Program-made: the position numbers and the translations under genes
In this document: piece after piece, positions 1-8,300 of the stretch
Numbering within the stretch: position 1 is the first letter of the stretch
Layout: every line of letters begins with the position of its first letter
The notes under the pieces: model-generated
Database searches by the model: none
Seen by the model: only the letters and a program-made list of their open reading frames with translations
What the model was told of the DNA's origin: nothing
Virus record (IMG/VR): IMGVR_UViG_3300044678_000872
Coordinates: 1 to 61,563 of that record
DNA length: 61,563 nucleotides
Source: a virus
Direction: 5' to 3' (one strand)

Positions 1-102
1 CGTAAGTCTGGCGACCTCGGCGGGGTCGTGCAGGGAAATAAAATAAAAAAAGGATCGATGTGGGGCGGGCGTTTCCTCAATACCGCTGACCTCTATCGTT
101 AA
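1..102 (+). CDS. 3' end of an unidentified head-module gene (partial)
   Basis: Frame 1 is open from the first base to a TAA at 100-102, giving the last 33 residues of a protein that ends WGGRFLNTADLYR. Its place just before the major capsid gene suggests a portal, capsid protease or scaffold, but too little remains to decide. It has visibly more G and C at third codon positions than the genes that follow. No start is in the window. Confidence 0.55.
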   Translation, partial: RKSGDLGGVVQGNKIKKGSMWGGRFLNTADLYR

Positions 103-130
103 ACAAAATTCACTGGGAGGTGAAAAAAAC

Positions 131-1120
131 ATGTCAGAAGAACAAATTTTAGAAAAGGCAGCCGTTACAGGCGTTATTGCTTCAGGAGGAATTGGTGCGG
201 TTTCAACACCAGCATCACAACTTGGACCAGTAGGAACCGCAACACCATCAGATGGTGGTGGTATCCTAAACGCTGAACAGTCAGCCCAATTTATCGAATA
301 TATTTTCGATCAACAAGTTCTTGCTCGTGATGGTCGCCGTGTAACAATGCGTGGCAACACAGCAGAACTAGAGAAGTTAAACGTTGGTGAACGTGTAATC
401 CGTGCTGCTGCACAAGCAGACGCTGCATACACTAACGCTGGAGTTACTTTCACAAAAGTTGAAATCACAACTAAAAAAGTTAGATTAGACTGGGAAGTAT
501 CATCAGAAGCACTTGAAGACAATATCGAAGGCGCAGGATTGGAAGACCATTTGGTCCGTACAATGACTCGTGCATTCGCTAACGATCTTGAAGACTTAGC
601 AATCAACGGAACAGGTTCAGGAACAAATACATTCCTAAACATCCTTGAAGGCTTTTATGTAAAAGAACAAACTGGTAACAGTGCTGGTACATTTGGTACA
701 GACGTTGAAGACTTGCAAGCACTTGTGCTAGCAATGCCACGTAAGTATCGTGCATCAAGAGCAGCCATGAAGTTCTATGCTTCTAGCGAAACAGTAGCCG
801 ATATCATTAATGGTCTTGGCTCATCTGGAAACCTACCTTCAGAAAGAATCGTAGAACGCGTTATTGATGGTGTAGCACCACAAACATTAGGTGCTCCAAT
901 CCAATACCGTGTACTAGGTATTCCTTTGGTAGAAGTACCATTGATGCCTGCAGGATTCGTATCATTGACATTCCCAGAAAATCGTATTTGGGGATTCCAA
1001 AGAGACGTTACTGTTCATCGTGAGTTCCAACCTAAGAAAGATACTATTGAATATACTACTTTCTTACGTTTCGGAGCACAAATCGAAGAAACAGATGCAG
1101 TAGCATACGCAAAACAATAA
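131..1120 (+). CDS. major capsid protein, HK97 fold
   Basis: A 329-residue protein with the layout of HK97-fold capsid subunits: a Gly/Ala/Ser-rich N-terminal arm (about residues 1-45), then the region ending LNVGERVIRA, an E-loop-like stretch (about 95-130), a long helix rich in D/E/L (about 135-160, EDLAINGTGSG), and a C-terminal part with VPLMPAGF and the FGAQIEETDAVAYAKQ end typical of the A domain. Such subunits form the icosahedral shell. A strong ribosome site (GGGAGGTG) lies 7-8 nt before ATG. Codon use is more host-like than in later genes (GCA, CGT, AAC), as expected for the most highly expressed virion gene. It is followed by hairpins and a new promoter. The fold assignment is by pattern, not by search. 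Confidence 0.88.
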   Translation: MSEEQILEKAAVTGVIASGGIGAVSTPASQLGPVGTATPSDGGGILNAEQSAQFIEYIFDQQVLARDGRRVTMRGNTAELEKLNVGERVIRAAAQADAAYTNAGVTFTKVEITTKKVRLDWEVSSEALEDNIEGAGLEDHLVRTMTRAFANDLEDLAINGTGSGTNTFLNILEGFYVKEQTGNSAGTFGTDVEDLQALVLAMPRKYRASRAAMKFYASSETVADIINGLGSSGNLPSERIVERVIDGVAPQTLGAPIQYRVLGIPLVEVPLMPAGFVSLTFPENRIWGFQRDVTVHREFQPKKDTIEYTTFLRFGAQIEETDAVAYAKQ

Positions 1121-1169
1121 CCTAAATTATTTAGGGAATTAGAGGGGGAGACACTAAAAATGTCTCCCC
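1121..1169 (+). terminator. tandem hairpins after the capsid gene
   Basis: Two hairpins follow the capsid stop codon. The first is a 7-bp stem at 1121-1135 (CCTAAAT/ATTTAGG). The second is a 9-bp stem at 1145-1169 (GGGGAGACA/TGTCTCCCC with a loop of CTAAAAA). The trailing sequence is only moderately T-rich. They may end or attenuate transcription, or protect the capsid mRNA 3' end. Confidence 0.6.
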
Positions 1170-1187
1170 TTCAACATTTTATATAAA

Positions 1188-1196
1188 TGATATAAT
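1188..1196 (+). promoter_or_regulatory. extended -10 promoter (TGATATAAT)
   Basis: TG-A-TATAAT forms an extended -10 element. There is no good -35. Transcription would begin near 1203, just before or in the AAGGAGG ribosome site of the next gene at 1221. Confidence 0.5.
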
Positions 1197-1220
1197 TAGT
1201 AAGGAGGAATTTTATTTATT

Positions 1221-2111
1221 ATGGAAATATTAAATGAAAGACAATATAAGAAAGTTACTTCGCTTACCGCGACTTTTACAGTTTCTCCAAGTGGAACATA
1301 CGTACTAGATTATGAAGACCTTTATACAGGAGAATCATTTTCAGCCTCTGCATCAACAATTTCTGGAGCAGTGTCATTTACTTTAGCACCAAAATATTTA
1401 GACTACACAGGATCCCTAGCAGCCTCAGTTAAAGACTCAAGTGGTAACACTGTCATTATGACAAACATAGAAATCATTAGACCATATTGCAACCTAGATT
1501 CTGTTGCCTCAGCATTATCAATTACTGACGGTAGTGAAATAGGATATGAAAGATTAGCAAGATACATTATAGACTCTCAAACACAAGGCTTTCCATTTGC
1601 TAGAAAAGAAAAAGATATTATAGGCATGGGAATGGACTATCTTCCTATTGATGAAAAAATTTATAAGATATACAAGGTGTATAAAAATGAAGAATTAGTT
1701 TATGACTCAAACCTTAGTGCTAGTGTAAATCTTGTAACATACTCAATTACTAAAGACGGATCTTCAATTACAAATGTAGAAAACGAATCTGATGCTGAAA
1801 ACAAAGTTAATTACAAACCAGTATGGCACGAACGATATTTAGACCCTGCTTTTGCAGACGGATCAGAGTATAGGGTAGATGCCGACTATGGCTGGAAAGT
1901 AGTTCCACAAGATATTCAAGAGGCATGTGAGATGCTGGTACAAGATATCAAGTCTGATAACTTAAGATATATAAATAGATATATAGAGTCATTTGATAAT
2001 GAAGACTTTAAAATTAAATTTGCTAAAAATCCTACCGCTGGTACAGGAAACATGTTTGTTGATAAAATTTTGGAGAAGTATAGAAACAGGCTTCGTATCG
2101 GGGTTTTGTAA
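1221..2111 (+). CDS. putative head-tail connector (adaptor) protein
   Basis: A 296-residue protein placed directly after the capsid gene, where siphophages encode the connector that docks on the portal. Residues 1-90 look like a beta-rich domain with SGTYVLDYEDLY and ISGAVSFTL strands. The rest has the helical character of connector proteins, with VVPQDIQEACEMLVQDI and a basic C-terminus (EKYRNRLRIGVL). A strong ribosome site (AAGGAGG) is followed by a 15-nt AT-rich spacer. The stop overlaps the next start in TAATG. Function is inferred from position and general make-up; no specific motif is decisive. Confidence 0.55.
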   Translation: MEILNERQYKKVTSLTATFTVSPSGTYVLDYEDLYTGESFSASASTISGAVSFTLAPKYLDYTGSLAASVKDSSGNTVIMTNIEIIRPYCNLDSVASALSITDGSEIGYERLARYIIDSQTQGFPFARKEKDIIGMGMDYLPIDEKIYKIYKVYKNEELVYDSNLSASVNLVTYSITKDGSSITNVENESDAENKVNYKPVWHERYLDPAFADGSEYRVDADYGWKVVPQDIQEACEMLVQDIKSDNLRYINRYIESFDNEDFKIKFAKNPTAGTGNMFVDKILEKYRNRLRIGVL

Positions 2112-2584
2112 TGTTTCTTCCATCATCTACTTTAGACGATATATTGTTTCCAATGACTGCAGATGTATACTATGCTGTAACTAAACAACAAGACTATGGA
2201 AACATCTCAAAAACTTGGGTATTTGATAGAAAGATAGATTGTTCAATAATAAGTGAATTATCAACTAGAGGGTTTAATGGAGAACTTAGAACAAAAGGAA
2301 CAGACTTTATTTATGACTCAAATGCTTTTTTAAGAACCAAAGAAGATTTAAGAAAACATACCAATGGAAACTACTACCCTATAACATCTATTTCTATTAC
2401 TAATATCAAAGACCCTTCTGGGAATAATGTTTGGATTAATGGTCAAAATTTAACAAATTCTGCTGCGGTAGTAAATACTAAATATGAAGTAAAAACTATA
2501 GTACCTACATTTGACTATAACCATAACCTAAGACATTTTAGACTTTATATAAGCAAGTCACAGGTTCAGAAGTGGGAGTCATGA
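2111..2584 (+). CDS. putative head closure (stopper) protein
   Basis: A 157-residue, beta-rich protein (many alternating T/S/I/Y segments) in the slot where siphophages encode the head completion protein that plugs the connector. It has no motif that I can name. It is translationally coupled to the previous gene by a TAATG overlap and to the next by ATGA. It could instead be another neck protein. Confidence 0.45.
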   Translation: MFLPSSTLDDILFPMTADVYYAVTKQQDYGNISKTWVFDRKIDCSIISELSTRGFNGELRTKGTDFIYDSNAFLRTKEDLRKHTNGNYYPITSISITNIKDPSGNNVWINGQNLTNSAAVVNTKYEVKTIVPTFDYNHNLRHFRLYISKSQVQKWES

Positions 2585-3267
2585 TTACCACTAAAATAAA
2601 CACAAAAAGTTTACTTGCAACAATGAATAGTGTTATTCAATATACTGAAGGATTTACATCAGAGTTAAAAAAGAATGAAGGAAGATTGTCTAAAAAAATT
2701 GCAGAATCTTCTATAGATGTTTTTTATCAATACCTAGATGGCTTAGCAAGAGTTCATCCAGGAATGCTTCATCATGTTTATGAATGGGGTCAAGTTGGAA
2801 ACTCATCAGCAAGATTATTTGAATTAACTTCAACACTTAATGGAAAGAATGCAATAGTCAGTGCTAACTTTTTACAATCTGATTCAACACCACCAAATAG
2901 TGATCAAGAGTTTTATGATAAAGCAACAATTATGGAAGAAGGAATTCCAGTTGTAATTAATCAAGTTGACGCTCAGGCATTGTTTTTTGAAGTAGATGGA
3001 GAAGAGTTTTTTAGAACTGGACCTATTTATATAGCAAACCCTGGCGGTGCAGCGACAAGAGGTTCTTTTGTTAAAGCATTTAATGAATTTTATGGTGTAT
3101 ATTTTAATCAAGTATATTTAGATTCAATTGGATTTTACAGACACTATTCAGATCCTAAAGAATATAGTAAAAAGTTTAGAAGTGCGTCTAAGAGCAGAAA
3201 TGCTAGATCTTTAGGAAAAGACGCTGCACTATCTTGGATTGCTAAAGGTCCTGGAGGAAGAGTATGA
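2581..3267 (+). CDS. putative neck / tail completion protein
   Basis: A 228-residue protein in the position of HK97 gp10-like tail completion proteins, longer than that family usually is. I place the start at ATG 2581, inside the stop of the previous gene (ATGA) with GGGAG just before it, rather than at GTG 2572. It starts MITTKINTKSLLATMNSV and ends in a Lys/Arg/Ser-rich stretch followed by GPGGRV. It probably joins the neck to the tail; this rests on gene order. Confidence 0.45.
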   Translation: MITTKINTKSLLATMNSVIQYTEGFTSELKKNEGRLSKKIAESSIDVFYQYLDGLARVHPGMLHHVYEWGQVGNSSARLFELTSTLNGKNAIVSANFLQSDSTPPNSDQEFYDKATIMEEGIPVVINQVDAQALFFEVDGEEFFRTGPIYIANPGGAATRGSFVKAFNEFYGVYFNQVYLDSIGFYRHYSDPKEYSKKFRSASKSRNARSLGKDAALSWIAKGPGGRV

Positions 3268-3851
3268 AAATTTATAGACCAGAAAATTTAATTAATGAGT
3301 ATGTGTGGGAACAGTTTAAAACTCAGGCTCCTGCATTTTATAACCTATATCCAAAGACAGTAGGTGGACCAGACTTTATTCCATTTTTTCCAGCGGGTGT
3401 AGGAAATATTCCTCCTGAAGTTATAGATAACGATTTACCATTTATTATCTTTGATAAGTTTACTAAAGTAAGAACAGGTGCTTATAAGTATTTTTATCCT
3501 ATTAAAAGTGAACAGATGAGATATACCATTTATGGTGGATCTTTATCTGGAGATGTTCCAAACGGTGCAAATAGGTATGGTCTCACAATTAATTTAACTA
3601 GTCTTATAACAGCCATACTAGATAGGGAAGACGCAGCAGCATACGATATAAACGAATTTGCGGGCACTCTGAACGACTATAATGACAACTCCTACCCAGA
3701 CCTATTCAAATACAGTTTTCACTGTTTAAATGTGTTTCAATCGGGGTATGCAGAAAGTCAACAAGATGTATCTAATCTAATGGAATATAGACCTTCAAGG
3801 GATTTAATAATAAAGTATGATTATCACTCTAAACAATATAATGAGTCTTAA
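3264..3851 (+). CDS. putative tail terminator protein
   Basis: A 195-residue protein between the neck genes and the major tail protein, where the tail terminator usually lies. Residues around 80-115 (MRYTIYGGSLSG, then GLTINLTSLITAILDRED) resemble the beta-alpha pattern of tail terminators, which cap the tail tube once its length is fixed. ATG overlaps the preceding TGA. No decisive motif. Confidence 0.45.
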   Translation: MKIYRPENLINEYVWEQFKTQAPAFYNLYPKTVGGPDFIPFFPAGVGNIPPEVIDNDLPFIIFDKFTKVRTGAYKYFYPIKSEQMRYTIYGGSLSGDVPNGANRYGLTINLTSLITAILDREDAAAYDINEFAGTLNDYNDNSYPDLFKYSFHCLNVFQSGYAESQQDVSNLMEYRPSRDLIIKYDYHSKQYNES

Positions 3852-3859
3852 AACAACGA

Positions 3860-3865
3860 TATAAT
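3860..3865 (+). promoter_or_regulatory. -10 element before the tail tube gene
   Basis: TATAAT lies in the 68-bp gap before the major tail protein, about 54 nt upstream of its ATG. There is no clear -35. A strong ribosome site (AAGGAGGG) follows. It fits a booster promoter for an abundant virion protein. Confidence 0.4.
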
Positions 3866-3919
3866 AGTATTGAGGAAACAGCCCCACTTTTCCTTACAAA
3901 AAGGAGGGTGAAATAAAAT

Positions 3920-4612
3920 ATGGCAAATTTAGGTAATAGCAATCAAATTATCGTAGGTGCCGCTCGTCTGTTCGTGTCAAAAGGAACAGGTGGAAAAGGT
4001 GCTTTAAAGTATTCACAAGGTTCTGGTTCAGCAGCAGTTTACAACTTCTCTGGCTCAGGCAGCGTATCTGGTATTCCTCCATTCGCAAACGGAACACCGT
4101 TTGCAGACACAATGGAAGCAGCAACAGATTACAACAACGTTGGATACACCATGAATGGTTTGGAATTACAATTCCAACCAGACTTTGGTGAAGTTCAAGT
4201 TGATCAATTACTTGACGTAGCAAAACTTTACAAACAAGGTATGCAAGTTAACTTAGCAACAGCATTCGCTGAAGCAACACTTGAAAACCTATTGTTAGCA
4301 GTTGCTGCTCCAAGTTCAGATAAGTATGATGGTGCAACAGAAGATACATTAATTCTAAATTCTGGTGAACTAGGTGCAGTTCCAGTTGAACGAGCAATCG
4401 TTGCAGTTGGTCCAGGATCTGGAGACCCAGATGCAGTAGGTGCATCAGCAGTAGAACGCGTATATGTAGCACACCGTGCACTTTCAATTGAAAGCGTAAC
4501 AGTTTCTGCAAAGCGTGATGAACCATCAATGTTTGAAGTATCATTCCGTCTACTTCCAGCATCAAACGGATCTTACGGTAAAATCGTAGATCGTGTTCGC
4601 GGTTCAGTCTAA
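3920..4612 (+). CDS. major tail (tube) protein
   Basis: A 230-residue protein with its own upstream -10 element, a strong ribosome site (AAGGAGGG) and a terminator just after it, as expected for the most abundant tail protein. It contains Gly/Ser-rich loops (GSGSAAVYNFSGSGSVSG) and beta-strand stretches such as NGLELQFQPDFGEVQVDQL and FEVSFRLLPASNGSYGKIV, typical of tube proteins whose beta sandwich stacks in hexameric rings. It lies just before the frameshifted tail chaperone genes, the usual order. Codon use is similar to the capsid gene. Confidence 0.75.
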   Translation: MANLGNSNQIIVGAARLFVSKGTGGKGALKYSQGSGSAAVYNFSGSGSVSGIPPFANGTPFADTMEAATDYNNVGYTMNGLELQFQPDFGEVQVDQLLDVAKLYKQGMQVNLATAFAEATLENLLLAVAAPSSDKYDGATEDTLILNSGELGAVPVERAIVAVGPGSGDPDAVGASAVERVYVAHRALSIESVTVSAKRDEPSMFEVSFRLLPASNGSYGKIVDRVRGSV

Positions 4613-4633
4613 CACAACTAAATAAACACTTAG

Positions 4634-4662
4634 CCCATCTCTCTTTTCGAGAGGTGGGTTTT
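4634..4662 (+). terminator. rho-independent terminator
   Basis: A 10-bp stem (CCCATCTCTC/GAGAGGTGGG with one T-G pair, loop TTTTC) is followed at once by TTTT. It separates the abundant tail tube transcript from the chaperone and tape measure genes. Confidence 0.8.
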
Positions 4663-4663
4663 G

Positions 4664-4672
4664 TGCTATAAT
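4664..4672 (+). promoter_or_regulatory. extended -10 promoter (TGCTATAAT)
   Basis: TGC-TATAAT begins right after the terminator's T run and would restart transcription for the chaperone and tape measure genes. The ATG is 26 nt after the -10, with AGGAGG between. No clear -35. Confidence 0.55.
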
Positions 4673-4697
4673 TTTATATATATCCATAGGAGGATAA

Positions 4698-5033
4698 ATG
4701 GCAACAAGTGTCTATGAAGTTGTAGAAGTTGAATTACTAGACGGTACTAAAGTAACAATGAAACCTTTAAAGATCTCTTTATTAAGAGATTTTATGAAAG
4801 AGTTTCAAAAAATATCAGATGCATCAATTGCTGAAGACAACATTAAATCAATGGATCTTCTAGTAAGTTGTGCTGCAATCGCTATGAGACAGTATGATGA
4901 AAAATTAGCAGATAAAGCAAAACTTGAAGAGATTATTGATTTACCAACAGTTTATAAAGTAATTGAAGTGGCTGCAGGAATTAAGTTGAACGACCCAAAC
5001 GCACTAGCGGCGGCTCTAGTTGGGACGAACTAG
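4698..5033 (+). CDS. tail assembly chaperone, short form (gpG-like)
   Basis: A 111-residue protein between the tail tube and tape measure genes, the conserved site of the lambda gpG/gpGT chaperone pair that coats the tape measure during tail assembly. Sequence such as VKLLDGT-like VEVELLDGTKVTMKPLKI and LLRDFMKEFQKI has the look of phage chaperones of this kind. The stop is TAG at 5031-5033. A slippery heptamer 31 nt upstream of the stop allows a longer product. Confidence 0.75.
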   Translation: MATSVYEVVEVELLDGTKVTMKPLKISLLRDFMKEFQKISDASIAEDNIKSMDLLVSCAAIAMRQYDEKLADKAKLEEIIDLPTVYKVIEVAAGIKLNDPNALAAALVGTN

Positions 5034-5368
5034 ATCTCGCCGAGATAGAATCTAAAGTATTTCTTCTGGGATTCTGGAAGAATTACGAAGAACTTGAAGA
5101 TTCATTATCTTTACCTGAGTTGATAGAAATAATATCAACAAAAAGAGATGAAGATTATGAAAATAAAAAATTCTTCGCTTCCTTAAAAGGGATAGATTTA
5201 GATAAAAGTTCTAAGTCGTCTCAAGATGCTTGGGAACAAATGAAGGCAAGGGTTTTCAGCAAAGGAAAAACCTCTAATCCTAACGATATAGTAGCACTAC
5301 AAGGTTCTGCTGCAAGGCAAAAAGGCTTTGGAATCGGACAAGGGTTAGACTATGAGGTGATTAGTTAG
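4698..5368 (+). CDS. tail assembly chaperone, frameshifted long form (gpGT-like)
   Basis: Slipping back one base at CCCAAAC (4994-5000) joins the first reading frame to a second one that is open from 4985 to the TAG at 5366-5368. The fused protein is 223 residues: 101 from the first frame and 122 from the second. The second part is acidic and helical (LAEIESKVFLL, WKNYEELEDSL) and ends just at the GTG start of the tape measure gene (TAGTG). In lambda the long form recruits the tape measure protein. The ATG at 5120 within the second frame is unlikely to be a true start, since the open frame reaches far upstream of it. Confidence 0.8.
4994..5041 (+). promoter_or_regulatory. programmed -1 frameshift signal
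   Basis: CCCAAAC lies in the correct phase (C CCA AAC) for a -1 slip. Nine nt downstream starts a stem-loop: outer GGCG (5009-5012) with CGCC (5038-5041), and inner CTAGTT (5016-5021) with AACTAG (5028-5033). Slippery heptamer plus structure is the classical arrangement. Confidence 0.8.
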
Positions 5369-8300
5369 TGGCTGACGTAGCCAAAGGTATTATTGACATT
5401 GAGATCAATACTGGTAATGCCGCTGCCCAATTAAAGGCTTTACAACAACAAATTAATGCTTTTACCCTTTCGGTAAATAAAAACAATTCATTTCAATCAA
5501 ATGCTGCTGCAAAATATACAAGTGAACTAAAAGATTTAATAAACGCAAGCAGATTCTTTACAGCAGAAACAGTAAAGATGAGAACATCTGCTGGTGCTCT
5601 TGATGCTACCTTAAGAAAAGGTCAAGGAACTCTTGGTCAATTCTTTAATGCCAAGTTTAATAGAAACAGTGCTTTATTTGCAGAGACTATGGGTCTTGCA
5701 TCAGAACGTGCAAGAACAATGCAAACTCAATTTATTGCAACTACTGGTGCTTCCAGAGGTATGCAAGAAGCATTGGCTATCAGACCACTTGCAGCATTTA
5801 ACTCACAGTTAACAATCGCTTCTCAAAGATCTCAAATTCTTACATCGATGTTCAAACAAGGAACAACACAATTAATTAATTTTGGTAAAAACGTACAGTG
5901 GGCTGGTCGTCAGTTGATGGTTGGTTTTACATTACCACTAACGGTATTTGGAACTACTGCAGGAAAAACCTTTATGGAATTAGAAAAACAAGCAGTAGCA
6001 TTTAAAAAAGTTTATGGAGATATCTTTACAACTCCAGCAGAATTACAAGGAAACCTTGAATCAGTTATGGCTCTTGGTAGAGAATATACAAAATATGGAA
6101 TTGCAGTTAAAGACACAGTAGGGCTGGCTGCCCAGGCTGCAGCAGCAGGTCGTAGAAATAAAGATTTAACAGATGCTGTAACTCAGGCAACAAGATTAGC
6201 AACTCTTGGTCAAATGAGTCAAAATGAAGCCCTTGATACTACTATTGCTTTACAGAGTGCATTTAGACTTAGCGGTCAAGAACTAGCAGATACAGTTAAC
6301 TTCTTAAACATGGTAGAAAACCAAACAGTTGTTAGTTTACAAGATTTGGCTGCAGCAATTCCGCGTGTTGCTCCAGTTATTCAAGGTTTAGGTGGAGATG
6401 TAAAAGATATGTCAGTATTTCTTGCAGCAATGCAAGAAGGTGGAGTATCAGCAGAACAAGGTGCTAACGCATTAAAGTCAGGTCTTGGATCTTTAATTAA
6501 CCCAACAAAAGCAGCAACCCAAATGCTTGCTGGATTTAACATTAATCTTGATGCTATTATTCAAGCAAATCGTGGTGACTTAATGGGTACAGTTATGGAA
6601 TTTGGAAAAGCATTACAAACATTAGATGAATTTTCAAGACAACAAGTTCTAGAACAAGTATTTGGTAAATTTCAATATGCACGTCTAGGAGCATTATTTG
6701 AGAACATTGTTAGAGATGGATCTCAAGCAAATCAAGTATTACAAACAATGGGCTTTAGTTCTGAACAATTAAGACAAACAGCAGAAAAAGAATTAGGGGT
6801 AATCGAAAATTCTTTTGGTGTTCAATTAATCGCGGCTATTGAAAAATTTAAATTAGCAATTGCACCTATAGGACAACTATTTGTTGAACTTGCTATTCCT
6901 GTTGTAAACTTTATCACTAGCATTGTTGATAAATTTAACAGTCTTCCAGACTTTACAAAGAAATTTATAGCATTTGCAACTATCATTACTGGTCTTGTTA
7001 TTCCTGCTGGAACTATGTTCTTTGGTTTATTAATGAACTTAAGTGGAACTCTTGCAAAACTTTTACAATCTATTGGAATATTTTCTAAAGGATTAATGAA
7101 AGGTGGACTCCTTGGCGGAGTTCAAGCACTGACACAATCAATGAAATACTTATCTCTTGAAGAAATAGATGCTGCTATTGCAGCAAAACAATTAGGTAAT
7201 GCAACAATGTCTTCGAACGATGCTTTTCGACAACAAGTTGCAGCAGCAGAGGGTGCTAGAGTTGCAGTTAAAAATCTTGGAGATACATATCAATATCTGA
7301 TTGCAAGAATGGCAGAGGCTGCTGGATTATCTAAAGTTACTTTTGCAACACCAGGTACTGCATTAAAAACAGCACAAGCCAGATCAAAAAATATTAAAGG
7401 TGCATTTCCAAGAAGATTTGCTACTGGTGGACCAGTTCCAGGAAGTGGAAATCAAGATACAGTCCCAGCAATGCTTACCCCTGGAGAATTTGTTGTAACA
7501 AAAGATGCAACTAAGAGTATAGGTACAAAATTTTTAGAAAGATTAAATATGGGTGGAGTTGCTGGATATAAGAATGGCACTAAAAAAATAGAAAATCAAA
7601 TAAATTTAGAAGCAATGAAAAATGAAGCAGGTGCTACAACATCAACGCAATCTGAAAGACAATCTACATTAGGTGCATCACAAAGAGCACATAATATTGC
7701 AGGACAAACAGCGGTTGCTGGACCTGGCGGCGTATCTACTTCTAGAGGAGTTATACCAGAAGGTTATACTTACCAAAAATTAGCAGATAGAATAATAGAT
7801 ATTGATGCTACATTAAACAATAATTTAAAAGATAAAGGTGTAACTGGAAGACAGTTGTTAAATGATTTTAAAGCAAGAAAAATGTCTGTATTTCAAACTA
7901 TGGATAATCAATTTGTTAATTTCTTTGAGGATGAAAAGATAAGATTACAAACAACAACAAATTTAAACTCAGGTCAAATTGCAAAAAAATTAAGACAGAT
8001 TGAAGCAAATTATACTAAAACTAAAAAACAAATATATAGAAGATATATTAAAACATTTTCAAGATATCCAGATAGAGTATTTACAGACACCGATCTAGGG
8101 AAAGTGTCAAATCAAGTTTATAGGGTTTTTGATAAAAACAGTACATTGAAAAATTTTCACAATGAACTTAAACAGTTTCGTAGTACAAGAATAAGAAAAA
8201 CAGAATTAAAAGAAACCGCTAGATCTGCAGGATTATCTACAAAAGGAACCATACCAGAACTGTTAAATAGAATAGAAGATGATAGAGTTGCAAAAGGTTT

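Noticed and set aside
5120-5368. Independent 82-aa gene
   Set aside because: The frame is open back to 4985 and joins the chaperone gene at a slippery heptamer, so it is the second half of the long form.
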